DNA of 64,000 bases. Source: Cristatella mucedo (lineage: Eukaryota; Bryozoa; Phylactolaemata; Cristatellidae). The stretch is from positions 2,171,001 through 2,235,000 of the forward strand of contig WPIO01000013.1 of the NCBI GenBank assembly GCA_009760855.2, given 5' to 3'. Numbering within the stretch: the stretch's first letter is position 1; each line of letters opens with the position of its first letter. The position numbers and the translations under genes were made by a program. Below the pieces are notes generated by a model. That model made no database searches, had not been told where the DNA came from, and worked only from the letters and a program-made list of their open reading frames with translations. This document shows positions 49,981 through 62,232 of the stretch, piece after piece.

Positions 49981-50485
49981 AGCACGAATCGCTCAGTAGC
50001 TACACACTTCTTCCTGTAGCGGGAGCCCTCATTTGCTTGGCGATGCGGCTAGCCATTTTCTGTAGTGCGATCTCGAAAGAACCACGGATCTTGGTATCGG
50101 ATAAAGTGCACACAGTCCAGGCACGTGCAGATGGCTATTATGCAAAGCTTGTGCTAGTTGGGACTGCCAATAGACACCGCCAGTCCGACCAGTCGTCTCC
50201 ACTTGCACGTAGACGAATGAGCCCGAGGTGCCCATCGACGGTGTGCCCGCCCACCTACGAGAGAGCCAACAGGACGATGCTACACTAGCTTTTATGACAC
50301 CCTTCAATAGAGAAACGCGCAAGTGGAAGCCTCTTCCTCATGTTGGCTTGCTTTCCGTCACGAGCTCCCACAGTCTGACCAGTCCCATTTGTCGGCGAAG
50401 CCAATTACAATTACCTCCCACTCACTTTCCGTTCCTGGTGCCGGCCAAATATATATCGCCATGCAGCTACGAGGACAGCACGAAG
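49981..50485. other. Intergenic stretch, nothing recognised
   Basis: Several open frames on both strands, none with a recognisable protein. Confidence 0.4.
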
Positions 50486-50494
50486 GTACAGCGA

Positions 50495-50640
50495 AAAACG
50501 TGATGGCACGCACATTCTCCTCCGCTTAAAGACCGTTGGAGACAGAAGCTTTTGCTCTGCAGGCCCCAGACTGTGGCACTCACTAGCACAATTCTTACGC
50601 AATGACATCTACTCCCCTTCTGCCAATAGTGGGACCAGCC
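50495..50640 (+). mobile_element. LINE-B-like RT C-terminal fragment
   Basis: LRLKTVGDRSFCSAGPRLWH then SLAQFLRNDIYSP: the LINE-B C-terminal block. Confidence 0.78.
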
Positions 50641-51050
50641 AAAAGATATCTTTTACATAAGCTGTAAAGGTATCTTGCTTAAGTGCTCGCAATTGCCGTT
50701 CACGGTTGACACAGAATTTATCGAGAATTCGACGATTTGTACCTGCCAAAACAAAGTAGCATTGCTATTTCCCTTTACGTAGCGCCACTAAAAATGCGCC
50801 TACAAAATTGCCAGTACCCGCATTTCAACTAAGTGGGTTGCAAAGGAAGTACTCAAGGATCATTAAGCAGTGAGGAAAGGAACTAACCGCACGTTGCACT
50901 TCCGGCAACTACTCAAGGTCAAAGCTTAGCCTAAATTCTGCTTTGAGACCTGATCAAAAAGTAGGTGTTAATTCGGTCTGTATTTCCCATGCTAGACGGC
51001 AGGAGTTGGAGCTTCAAGAAATGATAAAGCTCAGTTTTTTCCATTACTTT
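50641..51050. other. Intergenic stretch, nothing recognised
   Basis: AT-rich; no gene or repeat assigned. Confidence 0.45.
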
Positions 51051-51054
51051 TCGA

Positions 51055-51172
51055 TTGTTTTGACACTAATAATAATATAGCCTTGTATCATACTAATAAT
51101 TTTAATATATATGTGTAGTGCCATCAGAGAACAATCTCTTTTCAGGTACTTTACACATGCTTACTCAATCGT
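51055..51172 (-). mobile_element. Degenerate retroposon tail
   Basis: (AAT)n remnants then TGTAGTGCCATCAGAGAACAATC...TTCAGGTACTTTACACATGC; SINE-A/LINE-A type hairpin. Confidence 0.65.
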
Positions 51173-51339
51173 TCAGCAGCATTCGATAGAATGGTCACAG
51201 GATCCTACTTGAAAGGCAAGAACGATAATCGGTCTGATTGGTTTATGAGACTGTTACATAGTTGAAATCGCACTAGTGGTCCTACCGTGTACAGTCCGTG
51301 GCGTGTGGTGTTCAAGTCTCATCAAGCAGACCCGTCAGA

Positions 51340-51640
51340 CCAGCGTGGAATTCCTGGAATTGGTGTTTTGTGATCCGTTGCTGTTTTCCATCCACGCAGA
51401 GGCTCTGAAGAAGGGAATTCAACCCCATGGTATCGCTTGTCGCTTCTAAGCCGATGACATCCAGCTGAACATGTCATTTAAGCCATCAAATTCAGCTGCT
51501 GCGATTGATGAACTAATCTTAAGCCTTGCCAACATTCGATCTTGAATGTTTGCCAATTTTCTTATGTGGAACTGAAGCTGAACTATATATGGGAGACCTG
51601 TAACGTACTGCTAATATAATTGACATTTCTCTATTAACTG
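51340..51640 (+). mobile_element. Eroded CR1/L2-like RT fragment
   Basis: DPLLFSIHAEALKKGIQPHG, then CRF, a stop in place of Tyr, ADDIQLNMSFKPSNSAAAID: an RT active-site region with YADD changed to stop-ADD. Confidence 0.72.
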
Positions 51641-51774
51641 GAGGTGGCGTAATGCGACTGTCGTAAAATGCTCGTAATGTATGCGTTCTCTTTGACGTCT
51701 GGTTCGACGTTTCCTAATTATTTCCTGGTTGTCTCTAGACAGAGCGTGAACTGAGCTGCCCAGTGCATGCCCAG

Positions 51775-52240
51775 TCTAGAAAGAAAAGGCCTAGTGAATA
51801 CGCACTGATGGCCCGATTGCCACAAGATTTCTATTTAGCGGCAGGGACAGCGAGATGACTAGATCCCGCGGACTAATCCAGAGGAGTGGGTGGTGCGAGA
51901 GCGCACTGGAGTTTATTGCGAGAGAAGGAGAGGCGACCGGAAGCCGAGGAGCGGACGGTGTGCGAGCACGTGACTGGAGAACCAAGGAGGTGAAGGATAG
52001 GTTTGTTGGCTGATGAAAGCGAGTGAAGCGATCTATAAGCCAGAGAGAGGATAATCTTGAAATCGATTCGATGATGCTTTATATGTAGCCAGTGAAGCTC
52101 GGACTGCGGTGATGTGACTTGGCCGCTTCGTCGCTGACGATCGACCGGACGAACTGACACTGTTTAGCACACACCAGTTGCAGTGGACTAAGAGGAGCGC
52201 CGAAGGTCCTGAATAAAGGGAATGACAGTAAATTAATCAA
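51775..52240 (-). mobile_element. Another CR1/L2-like RT C-terminal fragment
   Basis: The minus-strand frame reads VTSPQSELHWLHIKHHRIDF, YRSLHSLSSANKPILHLL, RSSASGRLSFSRNK. It differs in sequence from LINE-A and LINE-B, so a further family. Confidence 0.72.
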
Positions 52241-52520
52241 GAGACGATGTCAGAAATGCTTGAACCAGCTGTCTGTCGAGCTCTTATCTAAGCAGGCCCT
52301 AACTTTCCCCTTGCCTGAAAATAATCCGACTTTGCCCCATAGCGTGGGCAGTGCGCTCTTCCAATGAAAGTCGTTTTGGAACAGCGTGCAAATACTTGTT
52401 TTGCATGAGATGAGGTATTTCGGCTTCTTCGCGGCATGCTCCAAACAACCACTTTTTCTATACAGCTTTGCATTCTTACCAACGAAGATACGTACCGGTT
52501 GTTTCCGTTTTTCTGTGGCG

Positions 52521-52523
<3 letters not shown>

Positions 52524-52589
<66 letters not shown>
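52524..52589 (+). repeat. (CT)n microsatellite
   Basis: About 32 CT units just upstream of the cysteine-rich remnant. If that remnant is transcribed, the array would lie in the acceptor region. Confidence 0.97.
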
Positions 52590-52591
<2 letters not shown>

Positions 52592-52630
52592 TTACCCAGT
52601 GCAGGCTCGCCGGAAGGTGTAAGCATCTAG

Positions 52631-53092
52631 GCTGACTGCCGAGCGAAGACATGTGCTACTGGAGCTCCACGTTTGCTTTTCCAGAAGCCGGTGTTTGCTG
52701 CCGCCCGCCATGGGTATTACTTCTCCTGGAACCTCTGGAAGCCGAACACATTCTTCGCTACTGACGGTCGCTTCGACTGCGAAGGCATGCACTCGTAAGA
52801 CTGCTGCGAGTACGGTCATCTGATCAACCGGTACTTGTGCAAGGAGGACAGGGCTGTGCCCAGCTGGTTTGGTCCAGCGGTTAATGAGCTCGCCCCGACC
52901 AAGGCGTGGCTGAGGTCTCGGGCTCGAGCCCCGAGGCATATGTGAAGCGCCTGAATAGAAATAAATTTCTCTTGGGGCATTACACGAATGAATTGTATTT
53001 TTTATATTTTCAGCACGTGGAATCTGGATCACCAGTGCGTGAGTGACACGTTGTCGAACAAGCGCTGCCGCCGCCGCTTCCGCCGGCCCTAA
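52631..53092 (+). pseudogene. Cysteine-rich secreted-protein-like remnant split by SINE-A
   Basis: From 52631 one frame reads ADCRAKTCATGAPRLLFQKP, VFAAARHGYYFSWNLWKPN, TFFATDGRFDCEGMHS, then TAA at 52790, then continues DCCEYGHLINRYLCKEDRAV to a SINE-A (52861-53005). After the SINE it resumes in the same frame: STWNLDHQCVSDTLSNKRCR ending at TAA 53090-53092. The spaced Cys and Trp/Tyr/Phe content look like a folded extracellular domain, but I do not recognise it. Two readings are possible: a pseudogene with a nonsense change and SINE insertion, or a gene with an intron from CACTC|GTAAGA (52789) to TATTTTCAG|CACGTG (53014), the SINE lying in the intron. Confidence 0.45.
52861..53005 (+). mobile_element. 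SINE-A copy inside the cysteine-rich remnant
   Basis: CTGGTTTGGTCCAGCGGTTAATG (box A), TCTCGGGCTCGAGCC (box B), GTGAAGCGCCTGAATAGAAATAAATTTCTCTTGGGGCATTACACGAATG. Well preserved. Confidence 0.92.
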
Positions 53093-53099
53093 GACAACC

Positions 53100-54480
53100 C
53101 GTGCAGCCGGCGGAAGCGATGGCGGCTGCCTGCCGGCAAGCGCTTCTTTTCGCACCTTCATGCGGCGAGTCTGCCGAGCGGTGCGATCGATGTAGTGAAG
53201 CGACCCAGCGGCTGCGGCTCGGTAGCAGTTGTAGGTCGCGAGGGGAGGGAGGGATCACCCGCGATATCAGGCCGTGGCACTCCGATTTCGTGATGCCGTA
53301 TGAATAGTATAAACTGTTCCGATTGTGAGCTCGCAGGCTGTGAGTGCGGTTCATTATTTATCGCTGCTTCTCGTTTGCTGGGGTCGGGCGGGTAGCGTAG
53401 GTTGAGTGGTGGCGGCGATGAGTGTGTGGTTGTGCTAGCTCGATCTCTTCACATGGAAGTAAGGGTCGCCGAGCATGTTGCCCCTTGGAGGAGTCCCGTA
53501 AGGAGATGAATAGAGAGAATTGGTAGGAAAAGAAGAGCTGAGAGGAGGAATTGCTAATGGATATGCACACGCACAGACAGACAAACACGTGAGCGCACGC
53601 ACATAAGTACACGAGCTCACAAACTCAGGCTAAATTAAACGCGTCAAAGAGAAAGTGTGAAGCGTAGCTGAGCCTGGCGATCGAGTAAGTAAATACCATG
53701 TCAACCGTGGCTTAGCACGACTGAAAGGCACGTCTCAGTGCCGGTAGCAGTACCGACAGTGGCTGGGCGTAGTTTGACGAGGCCAGCCTGTAAGATCTAG
53801 CGGTTTTCACCCCGGAGAGTTTTTTGTCCCTGCTTTTTTCTGTACTTGAAGCTCGAGTGGTTGTTGGTGTGCAAAATTGGTTGGCCCAGGTGCAGCCTCA
53901 TGTCACAAGTGCGGCGGCTGCACAGGAAATCGGTGCGAAAGAAAAGTAAAAGCATAAGTAAAGTCGTGACCAGGCGTTGTGCCTTTGAATGCTCTGTTAT
54001 AAGCCAATCTGCCACGCACCGATCGATCTACGGCAGTTTAGTCTGCACGCGGCCATCTTGCCTTACACGAAGTCTACAAATGCTTGTGGCGTTAGGGGAG
54101 ACAGCTAATACTGCTGCTCACAAGGCGCACGGGGTAGTTTGAAGAGAACAAGATCTACGGCTCGAGGCTCAGCCTGTGTACCAAGCGACTAATTTCAATT
54201 GAGCATTCTTCGTGCCACAACTCTGCCAGGAGCTCGCCGCATCTATTGGCCGTTGTTATGATTGCGAGTGCATGCTTTGTCTTGAACAAATTGTAGTACG
54301 ACCCTTATGTTAGTATTCGAAGTGGAAGCAGAGTATTTCTGTGTCCAGTAGCCACTGTGCAGTATGCTACCTATAACATGTCAACCGTGTTCGCGATGTA
54401 CTTGTAACAGCTGCCGTAGGGATGCTTTTCAACTGTAGCACAAGCAATGTACTGTTTCGCGGGCGAAGCAAGCCGCTGAA
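53100..54480. other. Intergenic stretch, nothing recognised
   Basis: GC-rich at the start, then mixed. No conserved frame or repeat assigned. Confidence 0.45.
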
Positions 54481-54486
54481 TTCTGA

Positions 54487-54571
54487 GTCTTTCAATGCAT
54501 AATTTCCTGTCAGCAGAAAAGCAAAGTAGGTCTTTCAATGCATCATTACCTATCCGCAAAAAAGCAAAGTT
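54487..54571. repeat. 43-bp tandem duplication
   Basis: GTCTTTCAATGCATAATTTCC... (54487-54529) repeated with changes at 54530-54571; followed by three AAATATCGC units at 54609-54640. Confidence 0.85.
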
Positions 54572-54799
54572 CTGCTTACTCAGTGCGGAGGAAAATCTGT
54601 TCTCTTGGCCAAATATCGCAAAATATCGCCAAATATCACGAAAACTGCCGATTCTCCACGAGAAGTGCTGATTTCGTCTGAGCCAAGCAGTCGGTAACTA
54701 ATGCTTGAGTAGCATAGCAGTAGCCGCGAAGAACTTTCAAAGAGGCGTTGTGAGGACTGAGAGCCAAAACAGGCAGCAGAAGAGAACGTGCAGTCATTA

Positions 54800-55018
54800 A
54801 TAATAGTAATAATAATAAATTTGATATAGCGCCCTCAGAGAGCTCGATCTCATTTCTAGGCGCTTTGCATTTGCTACAAATGAAGCACGATCGAATGGTT
54901 AGTGGTAGCATGCTCAATGACAACAAGCGTAACACGGTTAGAGGTGACACGCATAAGGTCAGCACGCAAATACGGCTAGTGGCAGCATGCACAGTGTCAG
55001 CACGAATGAGCACATTGC
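54800..55018 (-). mobile_element. LINE-A 3' UTR and tail
   Basis: AATAATAATAAATTTGATATAGCGCCCTCAGAGAGC, TTTCTAGGCGCTTTGCATTTGC and reversed 3' UTR (GTGACACGCATAAGGTCAGCACGC) up to GCACATTGC. Confidence 0.87.
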
Positions 55019-56365
55019 AGCTTGGTTCGCACAGCAGAGAGCCAGCCGATGAACAACGCCAGCAGTTTATTGCACAAGGAGCGGAGCCGAAGGACGCGCG
55101 GCTCCGTTCGCCCTCTTCTCCCACTCGACTCCCTCTCCTCGACTCCTCCAGTCCCCTGGATGACCCCGATGATTCATTCAGGACCACAGCTGTGCACCGG
55201 CCGATCCTGATGGTGAATCCACCATCTGGCCACCAGCGGGTTACCGGCGACTGTTGCACGGCCCTTCAAAGGTGTAGCAAGACGACTTACCACAGTCATT
55301 GCAAGTTAACCTAGACTGTCCGGTAACTAATCAATGGCAGCCATCGTTTCAAATCCTTCGCAGATTCGAAGACTCGTGTTCTGATAAAGGATGCTCGTTA
55401 ATTGATATATTTGGAAGAAAAAATCCGCTTAAGTTCAGATTTATTTTGGCGGCAACGCTGCAGCCGTTCTTGTCAAGCAGAATTGATCAATGCAAATGCT
55501 CACCTAAATGAGCAGTAACTCCTCTGGACTTTTTTGATTCTCATGCGACTCCTTGATCGAAACATGCACTCCAGGCGCTCGTTTTGAGTAAACGCCAGAT
55601 TCGTAAACTATATTCTGGCCATTTGCGGCGAGCATAGCACTAACCGAGTGAGTGATGAAGCTCTTTAATTCTGGCTTGAAATCATTTGGCGCCACAGTTA
55701 TGGCCAGAATGGCGATCTCTCTTATGTACACCGATTCAATTTCTAATCTGGATCCTGCAGCGACCTGACTAAAGGCGAAGCATAGCAGCGATTTGCATGA
55801 ATGCCACGTGCTGCTAGCATTAAAAGCAGATTATTGAAGTTCCTCGCGGCGAAACGCCCGTTCCCACCCAAGCAGCTATCGGGTCAGCTCTCGATTGGGC
55901 AATGTGGTTGGTTACATGAGCCCCAGATTAGGAGTGTGGCTCTTCTTACCTAAGATTGATTTTTTATGGCAAGAAAATGAGACGCGACAAGCGATGACGC
56001 GCGAGCAGGTAAAACATGGCTCGAGCTTAGCTATGCCTCTCCTTCTCCCGGACGCGCTCGCGATTAACGGCTCTGCTCAAGATTTTGAATCGATCTGAAA
56101 ACCTGTCATTTTAATCTGATTGTGGCTATATTCGTACGTGTCACCTCAAGCTTGCAAAAACGTCCAATCGCTTGAGCATTCAAAGGCTCTGCAGCTAGCC
56201 TCGGCTTCGAAGCACGGGTCCTCTATCTAGCCTCGACTTCGATATTCAATCCGGCATTCTAACTTGATTGCTTTTTTGCTCTGCATCTAATTATGATGTT
56301 ATTGAGTATATTATATGCCTACTAAGCGCCCCCTCACTGCTCGACGTGGACACAGTCACGAGTAT
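55019..56365. other. Intergenic stretch, nothing recognised
   Basis: An open plus-strand stretch at 55022-55300 (Arg/Ser/Pro-rich) was not assignable. Confidence 0.4.
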
Positions 56366-56384
56366 TTTTGGAGCCTGATGAGTT

Positions 56385-56462
56385 CAACATCGTCTTCTGT
56401 AAAGTACCTAGAAAGAGATTCCGTTCTCTACGGGCGCTATTCAAAGGTATTATTATTATTGT
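56385..56462 (+). mobile_element. Retroposon 3' tail
   Basis: TCTGTAAAGTACCTAGAAAGAGATTCCGTTCTCTACGGGCGCTATTCAAAGG and (TTA)n. Confidence 0.75.
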
Positions 56463-56502
56463 CATTTATTTCCTTAAAATAAATACTGATAACAAAATAA
56501 GA

Positions 56503-56605
56503 ATCATTTATTTGTATAGCGCCATCGGAGAACTTAAATCTTTATCGAGGGATTTTACATATACCGTAATGACAGAATGTACGTGCAGTTAGTCGTAACA
56601 TGCAC
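56503..56605 (-). mobile_element. Retroposon 3' tail
   Basis: ATTTATTTGTATAGCGCCATCGGAGAACTTAAATC...TCGAGGGATTTTACATATACCG, reversed hairpin tail. Confidence 0.65.
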
Positions 56606-56639
56606 AGTATCAAGATGATACAATCTAATTCTTATTCTC

Positions 56640-56808
56640 TCTCTATATATATATATTTTTTTATATAGAATTCCAAGATAACTTAATCTCTATTCAGGCG
56701 CTTCACAAATGCCACTGGGCTCGAGCTCAAGACCTCGGCAATCAAGTACATTCACTTTGACCTCGGTTCGAGGCGAGCACTTTAACCAGTGGGCCAAGCA
56801 AGCGCGGA
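56640..56808 (-). mobile_element. SINE-A copy
   Basis: Minus strand: TGGCCCACTGGTTAAAGTGC (box A-like), GTCTTGAGCTCGAGCC (box B-like), GTGAAGCGCCTGAATAGAGATTAAG; the 3' end merges into an AT-rich run. Confidence 0.72.
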
Positions 56809-56989
56809 GCTCTAAGTGTGCGGCTCGACCGGTGGACCCGGCTCTTTCAATTTTTCATGCAGTAGTACGACATTCATCTTGTTCCTGGAATTTAGGCGTC
56901 CCCTTTGATAATTGCTGAACGCTTAAAAGCTTTATTAAGAAGGCCACTTACACATCTATTCTACTACATTACATTTACATATTCTACAT

Positions 56990-57143
56990 TGTATTCTACA
57001 CATTTATTCATTTTGTTTGTTTATGAAGCATGATATTACTCACCATTCAATATTACACTTCCCTTTGCAGCAAATGTAAAGCACCTAGAGAGAGATTGAG
57101 CTCTCAGAGGGCGCTTTATCAAGTGCATTATTATTATTATCTA
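56990..57143 (+). mobile_element. LINE-A 3' tail
   Basis: TTTATGAAGCATGATATTACTCACCATTC, CTTCCCTTTGCAGCAAATGTAAAGCACCTAGAGAGAG, CAGAGGGCGCTTTATCAAGTG, (TTA)n. Confidence 0.87.
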
Positions 57144-57399
57144 GCCATCTTAGACCGGGGACTGTCTACCACAATGGCTGGCTAACGATCTTACTAGTTG
57201 CCTGGTTCCATCTAGGCTGGACCGCTATAAAAAGTTTTAGCTGGGCTATCAAAAAAACTAAACCTCTCTCCAGCTGGTGATGGCTATGGCTGCAAGGTGG
57301 GTCGACAAATCCTAGAGGTTTGGCCTTGTGTCGCCTTCGCAGACGGAGCTACGATGGCTTACGGTCGATAAAAGGATGTAAAGAACAATATTTTCACTG

Positions 57400-57770
57400 A
57401 TACACAAGGCCCACTGCGGCTTGGCTACTTCATACCTAGCTGAGCTACTGCAGCAGTTTCAGCCTCCTCGTACCCTCAGGTCCCGTATGGACAATAAATA
57501 AGGTGTTCCATTCCTTCGCTTAAAGACCGTTGACGACAAAAGCTTTTGCTCTGCAGTCCTAGACTATGGAACTCGCTTTAACAATTCTGGCGCAACGACA
57601 ACTACTCTCCTACGACTATGGCTCATCCTTTTCAGCGGTCCTGAGCTGCTACTTTCATGCTACTGACTACCTTAATTTCATGCTCTCCTGACTCAGCTAT
57701 GCTTCTCCCTTTCTCTTTGTTGCGTGAGGTGAAGTCTGTTGGCTAACGCAAAGGCGTACCGAAAGCCTCC
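57400..57770 (+). mobile_element. LINE-B copy (RT C-terminus and 3' UTR start)
   Basis: LLQQFQPPRTLRSRMDNK, LRLKTVDDKSFCSAVLDYGT, NDNYSPTTMAHPFQRS-like, then TATGCTTCTCCCTTTCTCTTTGTTGCG. Stops and changes show it is dead. Confidence 0.78.
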
Positions 57771-58960
57771 CAGGCTTTTAGTGCGCTTCAGAAACCTCTC
57801 CGGGGTAAGCTTTTACTGAGTCCTAGTGGTTTAATGGAGCTGCAAGCGGAAGTAAATTACTAAAGAGACCCATACATTTCCCTGTAGAGAAGCATCTGGA
57901 AGCGGCGGCTTCAACTTGTGCCGTTACAACGCGCCGCAGTCGCAATATCTAGTTGCGTCCCTTCCTCGACCGTGGCGTTCTGCCTAGCTAGATCACTCTG
58001 CGTCCCGCCTACGTTGTAGCATGTGCACGCTGCATCTGTAATATTCTGAAAGTACTTGAGATTATCGTCGGCAGTTACTAAGTGAATTAGGACGATGAAC
58101 CGGATGCATCAAAAGCCAGACGGAAGTTTAGACGGAATAGAAAGCTCTTTTTTCAAGCGATTTTTAGTCAGTCGTACTTTAGGCATCGAACAAGTGAGAA
58201 TGCCGTAGCCGACACCTTAGAGGCGTGGCCCTCTGAGACTTGCGTAATAGAATTTTCGACGTTAATGTCTTGGTTTTTTTATAATCTGGCACGGGCACTC
58301 TGGATTGACGACGTGCTCTGCTGTCGTCACCATTGCTGCGTGCATAAGCGTAGCATCAACGACTCGCTGTAGCTTCGCGGCGCCAGCTTTGCTAGTATCT
58401 GTAGCGAGCCTGCAAGTACCAGCACCGTTACAGCTAACCGCTGTGTTTTCTGTGCCAAGATTTCTCATTCAGGAGGAGGCGCAGCAGCGCGTTTGTAACC
58501 GCATGTAGCTTGCCGGCAATGCCGCCAACAGGGCGCTAAAATCTTTCCGCGCTTAGCCCTTGTCGTCTGCTGCTCCGTCGCCGTCTGTGGTGCACAAGCT
58601 GTGCTTGCACCCACCTGCCTTCTATCGGATGCCGCTTCGACCGCGGCAAATGGTCGTGAGCGGCAGTGTCCGCACAGTGAGACTTACCGAATCGCTCCGG
58701 TTTGGTTATAATACCAGAGGTGCTGGGGTAAAAAGATTCTCAGTCCACGTTTACCCACACAATTTAAACGCGGCATTCTCTTCATCGTGGTGCCAGCGAA
58801 CGCGCAGGCTATGAATTGCTCGCTTAGTGAGATCCTGATGATATTTACAGTTTTAAATTGGCAATTTAGCGAAATTTTGCTGTTTATGATATTCATCAAG
58901 TACATTTTAGGATACCAATAGAAAAATAGTTCCTTTACTGCAAGGCTTTCAAAGTAGACT
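57771..58960. other. Intergenic stretch, nothing recognised
   Basis: A GC-richer part (58300-58760) has open frames on both strands with no recognisable protein. Confidence 0.4.
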
Positions 58961-58961
58961 C

Positions 58962-59930
58962 ATTAGTAATAATAACAATAATAATGCACTTGATTAAGCG
59001 CCGTCAGAGAACTTAATCTCTTTGTAGGCGCTTTACCTTTGCTGCAAAGGGAAATGCAATTGAATGGTAAGTAAAATCATGCTTGAAAAACAAACAAAAT
59101 GAATAATATGGTTAGGGGTGACATGCACAGGGTCAGCATGCCAATGTGGTTAGTGGACAGCATGCACAGTGTCAGCACGCATAAGCACATGAAGGACGAA
59201 TCACAGGGACCCACTAAATGCTGTCCTAAAAAGGTGTTTGTAAGTTCCTTTTAAATGTGGTCAGGTCAGAAGTTGTTCTGCCGCAGGTCAAAAGGGAGTT
59301 CCAGGCATTGGGAGCATACGAACTAAATGCACGGTCTACAAAGGATTTAAGGTTTGTAAGAGGTATTTGTAGACTGTTGGATTCCGAAAAGCAGGTGGTA
59401 CGATGCTTGGCCTGATGGGGGAGTATATCGGAGAGATAGGCTGGAGCCATAGAATGAAGGGACCTAAAAGTGAGCGACAAAACCTTGAAGTCAATCCGTT
59501 GCTTGACTGGTAGCCAGTGCAGGTCGGTGAGAAGTGGAGTAATGTGGCAACTGCGACGCTCACGACAGACGAGCCTAGCTGCAGAGTTTGGCACCAGCTG
59601 CAATCGCCTGATAGCACATGCTGGTAGGCCAGTAAGCAGTGAGTTGCAGAAGTCGAGACGGGATGTCACGAATGCATGGACCAACTTGGACGTGGTATCC
59701 TTATCTAAACAAACCCGAATTTTAGCAATTTTATGAAGCTGAAAATAGGCAGATTTGACTGTGGAGCTGATATGGTCGTCTAACGAGAGGTCGCTTTAGA
59801 ATATGACTCCTAGATTTCGAGCTGATTCGACAGGAGATATGCCGGCAGAGCCAATTTTGAGAGTCAGCCTTTCCAATCTCTGAATCACACCGGGTTTGCC
59901 CATAACTAGTAATTTAGTTTTATCATCGCA
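58962..59930 (-). mobile_element. LINE-A copy 5
   Basis: Minus strand from KLLVMGKPGVIQRLERLTLK through the frame at 59226-59684 (VHAFVTSRLDFCNSLLTGLP, WLPVKQRIDFKVLSLTFRSL), the 3' UTR and the hairpin with (AAT)n. Very similar to copies 1-3. Confidence 0.92.
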
Positions 59931-60930
59931 CATTCAAAGCTCTCAGTGATGTATATTTTTGCGCAAAAGCGAATGCCGCACATTTTGATCTAATTTTCAC
60001 TGCGCTGATGACGATTGCAGATCCACCATCTTTGCATGTGGTTGCTTGATATTTTCCACCAATCTACATGAATTGTTCACCTTCACCTTGCGGCATTCCA
60101 AGCTCTTCCTTGTGCGGTTCGTACAAAAAATGCTGTCGACAGTATAAAATGTCGAACTTTCAACCTTTTTATACTGTCGATTGCATTTTTAAGCTCTATT
60201 ATACTTCAAAATTTGTCGATGAGATTTCTCGAAAAGTCTCCCCCAAACCGGATTTGGCTTACGATTTTTCTCACAAATAATATCTCTGCGGAGAAGCCTT
60301 TAATTTATGCCGTTAGCAATTCTGTCCTCCGACAACAACTCTTAAGTTTTCGACATTGAATCCGTGATTATCATCACCTGAGGCTATATCTACACGTGTT
60401 TGGAAAATTCAAGGTTGCTCTTAGTCCACGCCCAAAGCAAGTTAGCCAAGATTTAAATGACCCAGTATTACTGCAGTAGTCGCAGCAAGCCTAAGTGAAA
60501 ATCGTGAGATCTCACGGCATGTTTAATCGCGTCATTTGGAAAGTGGAGACAACTTTGGTTTGTTTTGGTTGACAGTGGCAGTGCCAAAATAAGCCGCTCT
60601 AACTAGGTCACAGCCACGCTCTAACTTGGTCACAGGCTCCGCCGAAGCCTCCCAGCGCCGGAGCTTCCCGACCCACTTGAGTGTTTAGTCGGAATCTATT
60701 TCCTTAGGAAAGTTGATGTCTCATTAGCTTGGGTTCGACGTCCGGAAAGTCTGTCTCGTAGAATTTTCTTCAAGCTCGACACTGTTGACGATATGGAATG
60801 CAGAGAGCTTCTGATAGGGGGAGATGCAAGCAGTCTGTTGGAGCGTCTTCGTGCCTTCTAGTCCAGTTCCGATAGTGTGGCTTGCCACATGGCAGCACCC
60901 AGCTGCCTGCGGCACATTGATTCATCAGTG
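59931..60930. other. Intergenic stretch, nothing recognised
   Basis: AT-rich; open frame 60068-60280 is not assignable. Confidence 0.45.
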
Positions 60931-62164
60931 GAAGACTCCAGAGTATTGACGTGAATGGACAAAGATCATCCGGGGTACCTCTGAAATATGGGGTACCTCA
61001 GGGCTCCGTGCTAGGTCCAGTTCTTTCCACTGTTTATACTCTCACTCTTGCTGATGTGATTACCAAGCACAATTTAGGCTTTCACTTCTATGCGGATGAC
61101 ACTCAGTTGTACCTTTGCTTCGATCCCTCCTAGCCTTCGAGCACCTCGAATCCTCTCAACTCGCTTGCTGCATGTATTGATGACATCCGCACATGGATGG
61201 CAGAAAATTTTCTAAAACTAAACGATGATAAAACTAGCTTACTAGTTATGGGCAAACCCAGTGTAATTCAGAAATTGGAAAGGCTGACGATTGGCTCTGC
61301 CAGCATATCTCCTGTCGAATCATCTCGAAATCTAGGTGTCATGTACAAAGTCACCTCTCACTAGACGACCACATCAGCTTCACAATCAAGTCTGCCTACT
61401 TTCAGCTACATAACATTGCGAGCTTGTTTAGATAAGGATACCACGTCTAAGTTGGTCCATGCATTTGTGACATCACGTCTTGAATTCTGTAACTCACTGC
61501 TTGCTGGCCTACCGGCATGTGCAATCAGGCGATTATAGCTGGTGAAAAACTCCTCAGCTAGATTTTTTGTCGTGAGAGACGCAGTTTCCACATCACACCA
61601 CTTCTCACCGACCTGCACTGGCTACCAGTCAAGCAACGGATCGACTTCAAGGTTTTGTCGGTCACTTTTAGGTCACTTCATTCTTTGGCTCCAGCCTATC
61701 TCTCAGATCTTCTCCCCCACCAGGCCAAGCATCGTACCACCCGCTTTTTGGAATCCGACAGTTTACCAATACCTCGTGCAAAACTCAAATCCTTTGGGGA
61801 CCGTGCATTTAGTTCGTATGATCCCAAAGCCTGGAACTCACTCCCAACTTGGGTCAGAACATTCCCTAACTTGACCACATTTAAAAAGAACTTGAAAGCA
61901 CACCTATTTAGGACAGAATTTAGTGGGTCGCTGTGACTCGTCCTTCGTGTGCTTATGCGTGCTGACACTGTGCATGCTGCCACTAACCACACTTGCATGC
62001 TGACCCTGGGCACGTCACCCCTAACCATGTTATTCATGTTGCTTATCAAGCATGATATTACTCACCATTCAATCGTGTTTCCCTTTGCAGGAAATGTAAA
62101 GCGCCTAGAAAGTGATTGAGTTCTCTGAGGGCGCTTTATCAAGTGCATCGTTATTATTATTATC
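60931..62164 (+). mobile_element. LINE-A copy 6
   Basis: Starts RLQSIDVNGQRSSGVPLKYG, then GVPQGSVLGPV, FHFYADDTQLYLCFDPS, a stop, several small deletions, VTFRSLHSLAPAYLSDLLPH, and an intact 3' UTR, hairpin and (TTA)n. Confidence 0.92.
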
Positions 62165-62187
62165 ATTTCTTACAGGTGTAACTATGC

Positions 62188-62232
62188 CCACAACAATGCC
62201 CACAACAATGCCTGCAACAATGCCCTCAACTG
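62188..62232. repeat. 12-bp tandem repeat
   Basis: Four related units of the type GCCCACAACAAT/GCCTGCAACAAT directly after LINE-A copy 6. Confidence 0.85.

Noticed and set aside
54636-55259. 207-residue minus-strand frame
   Set aside because: Half of it is the LINE-A 3' UTR and tail; the rest is unassignable and has no conserved block.
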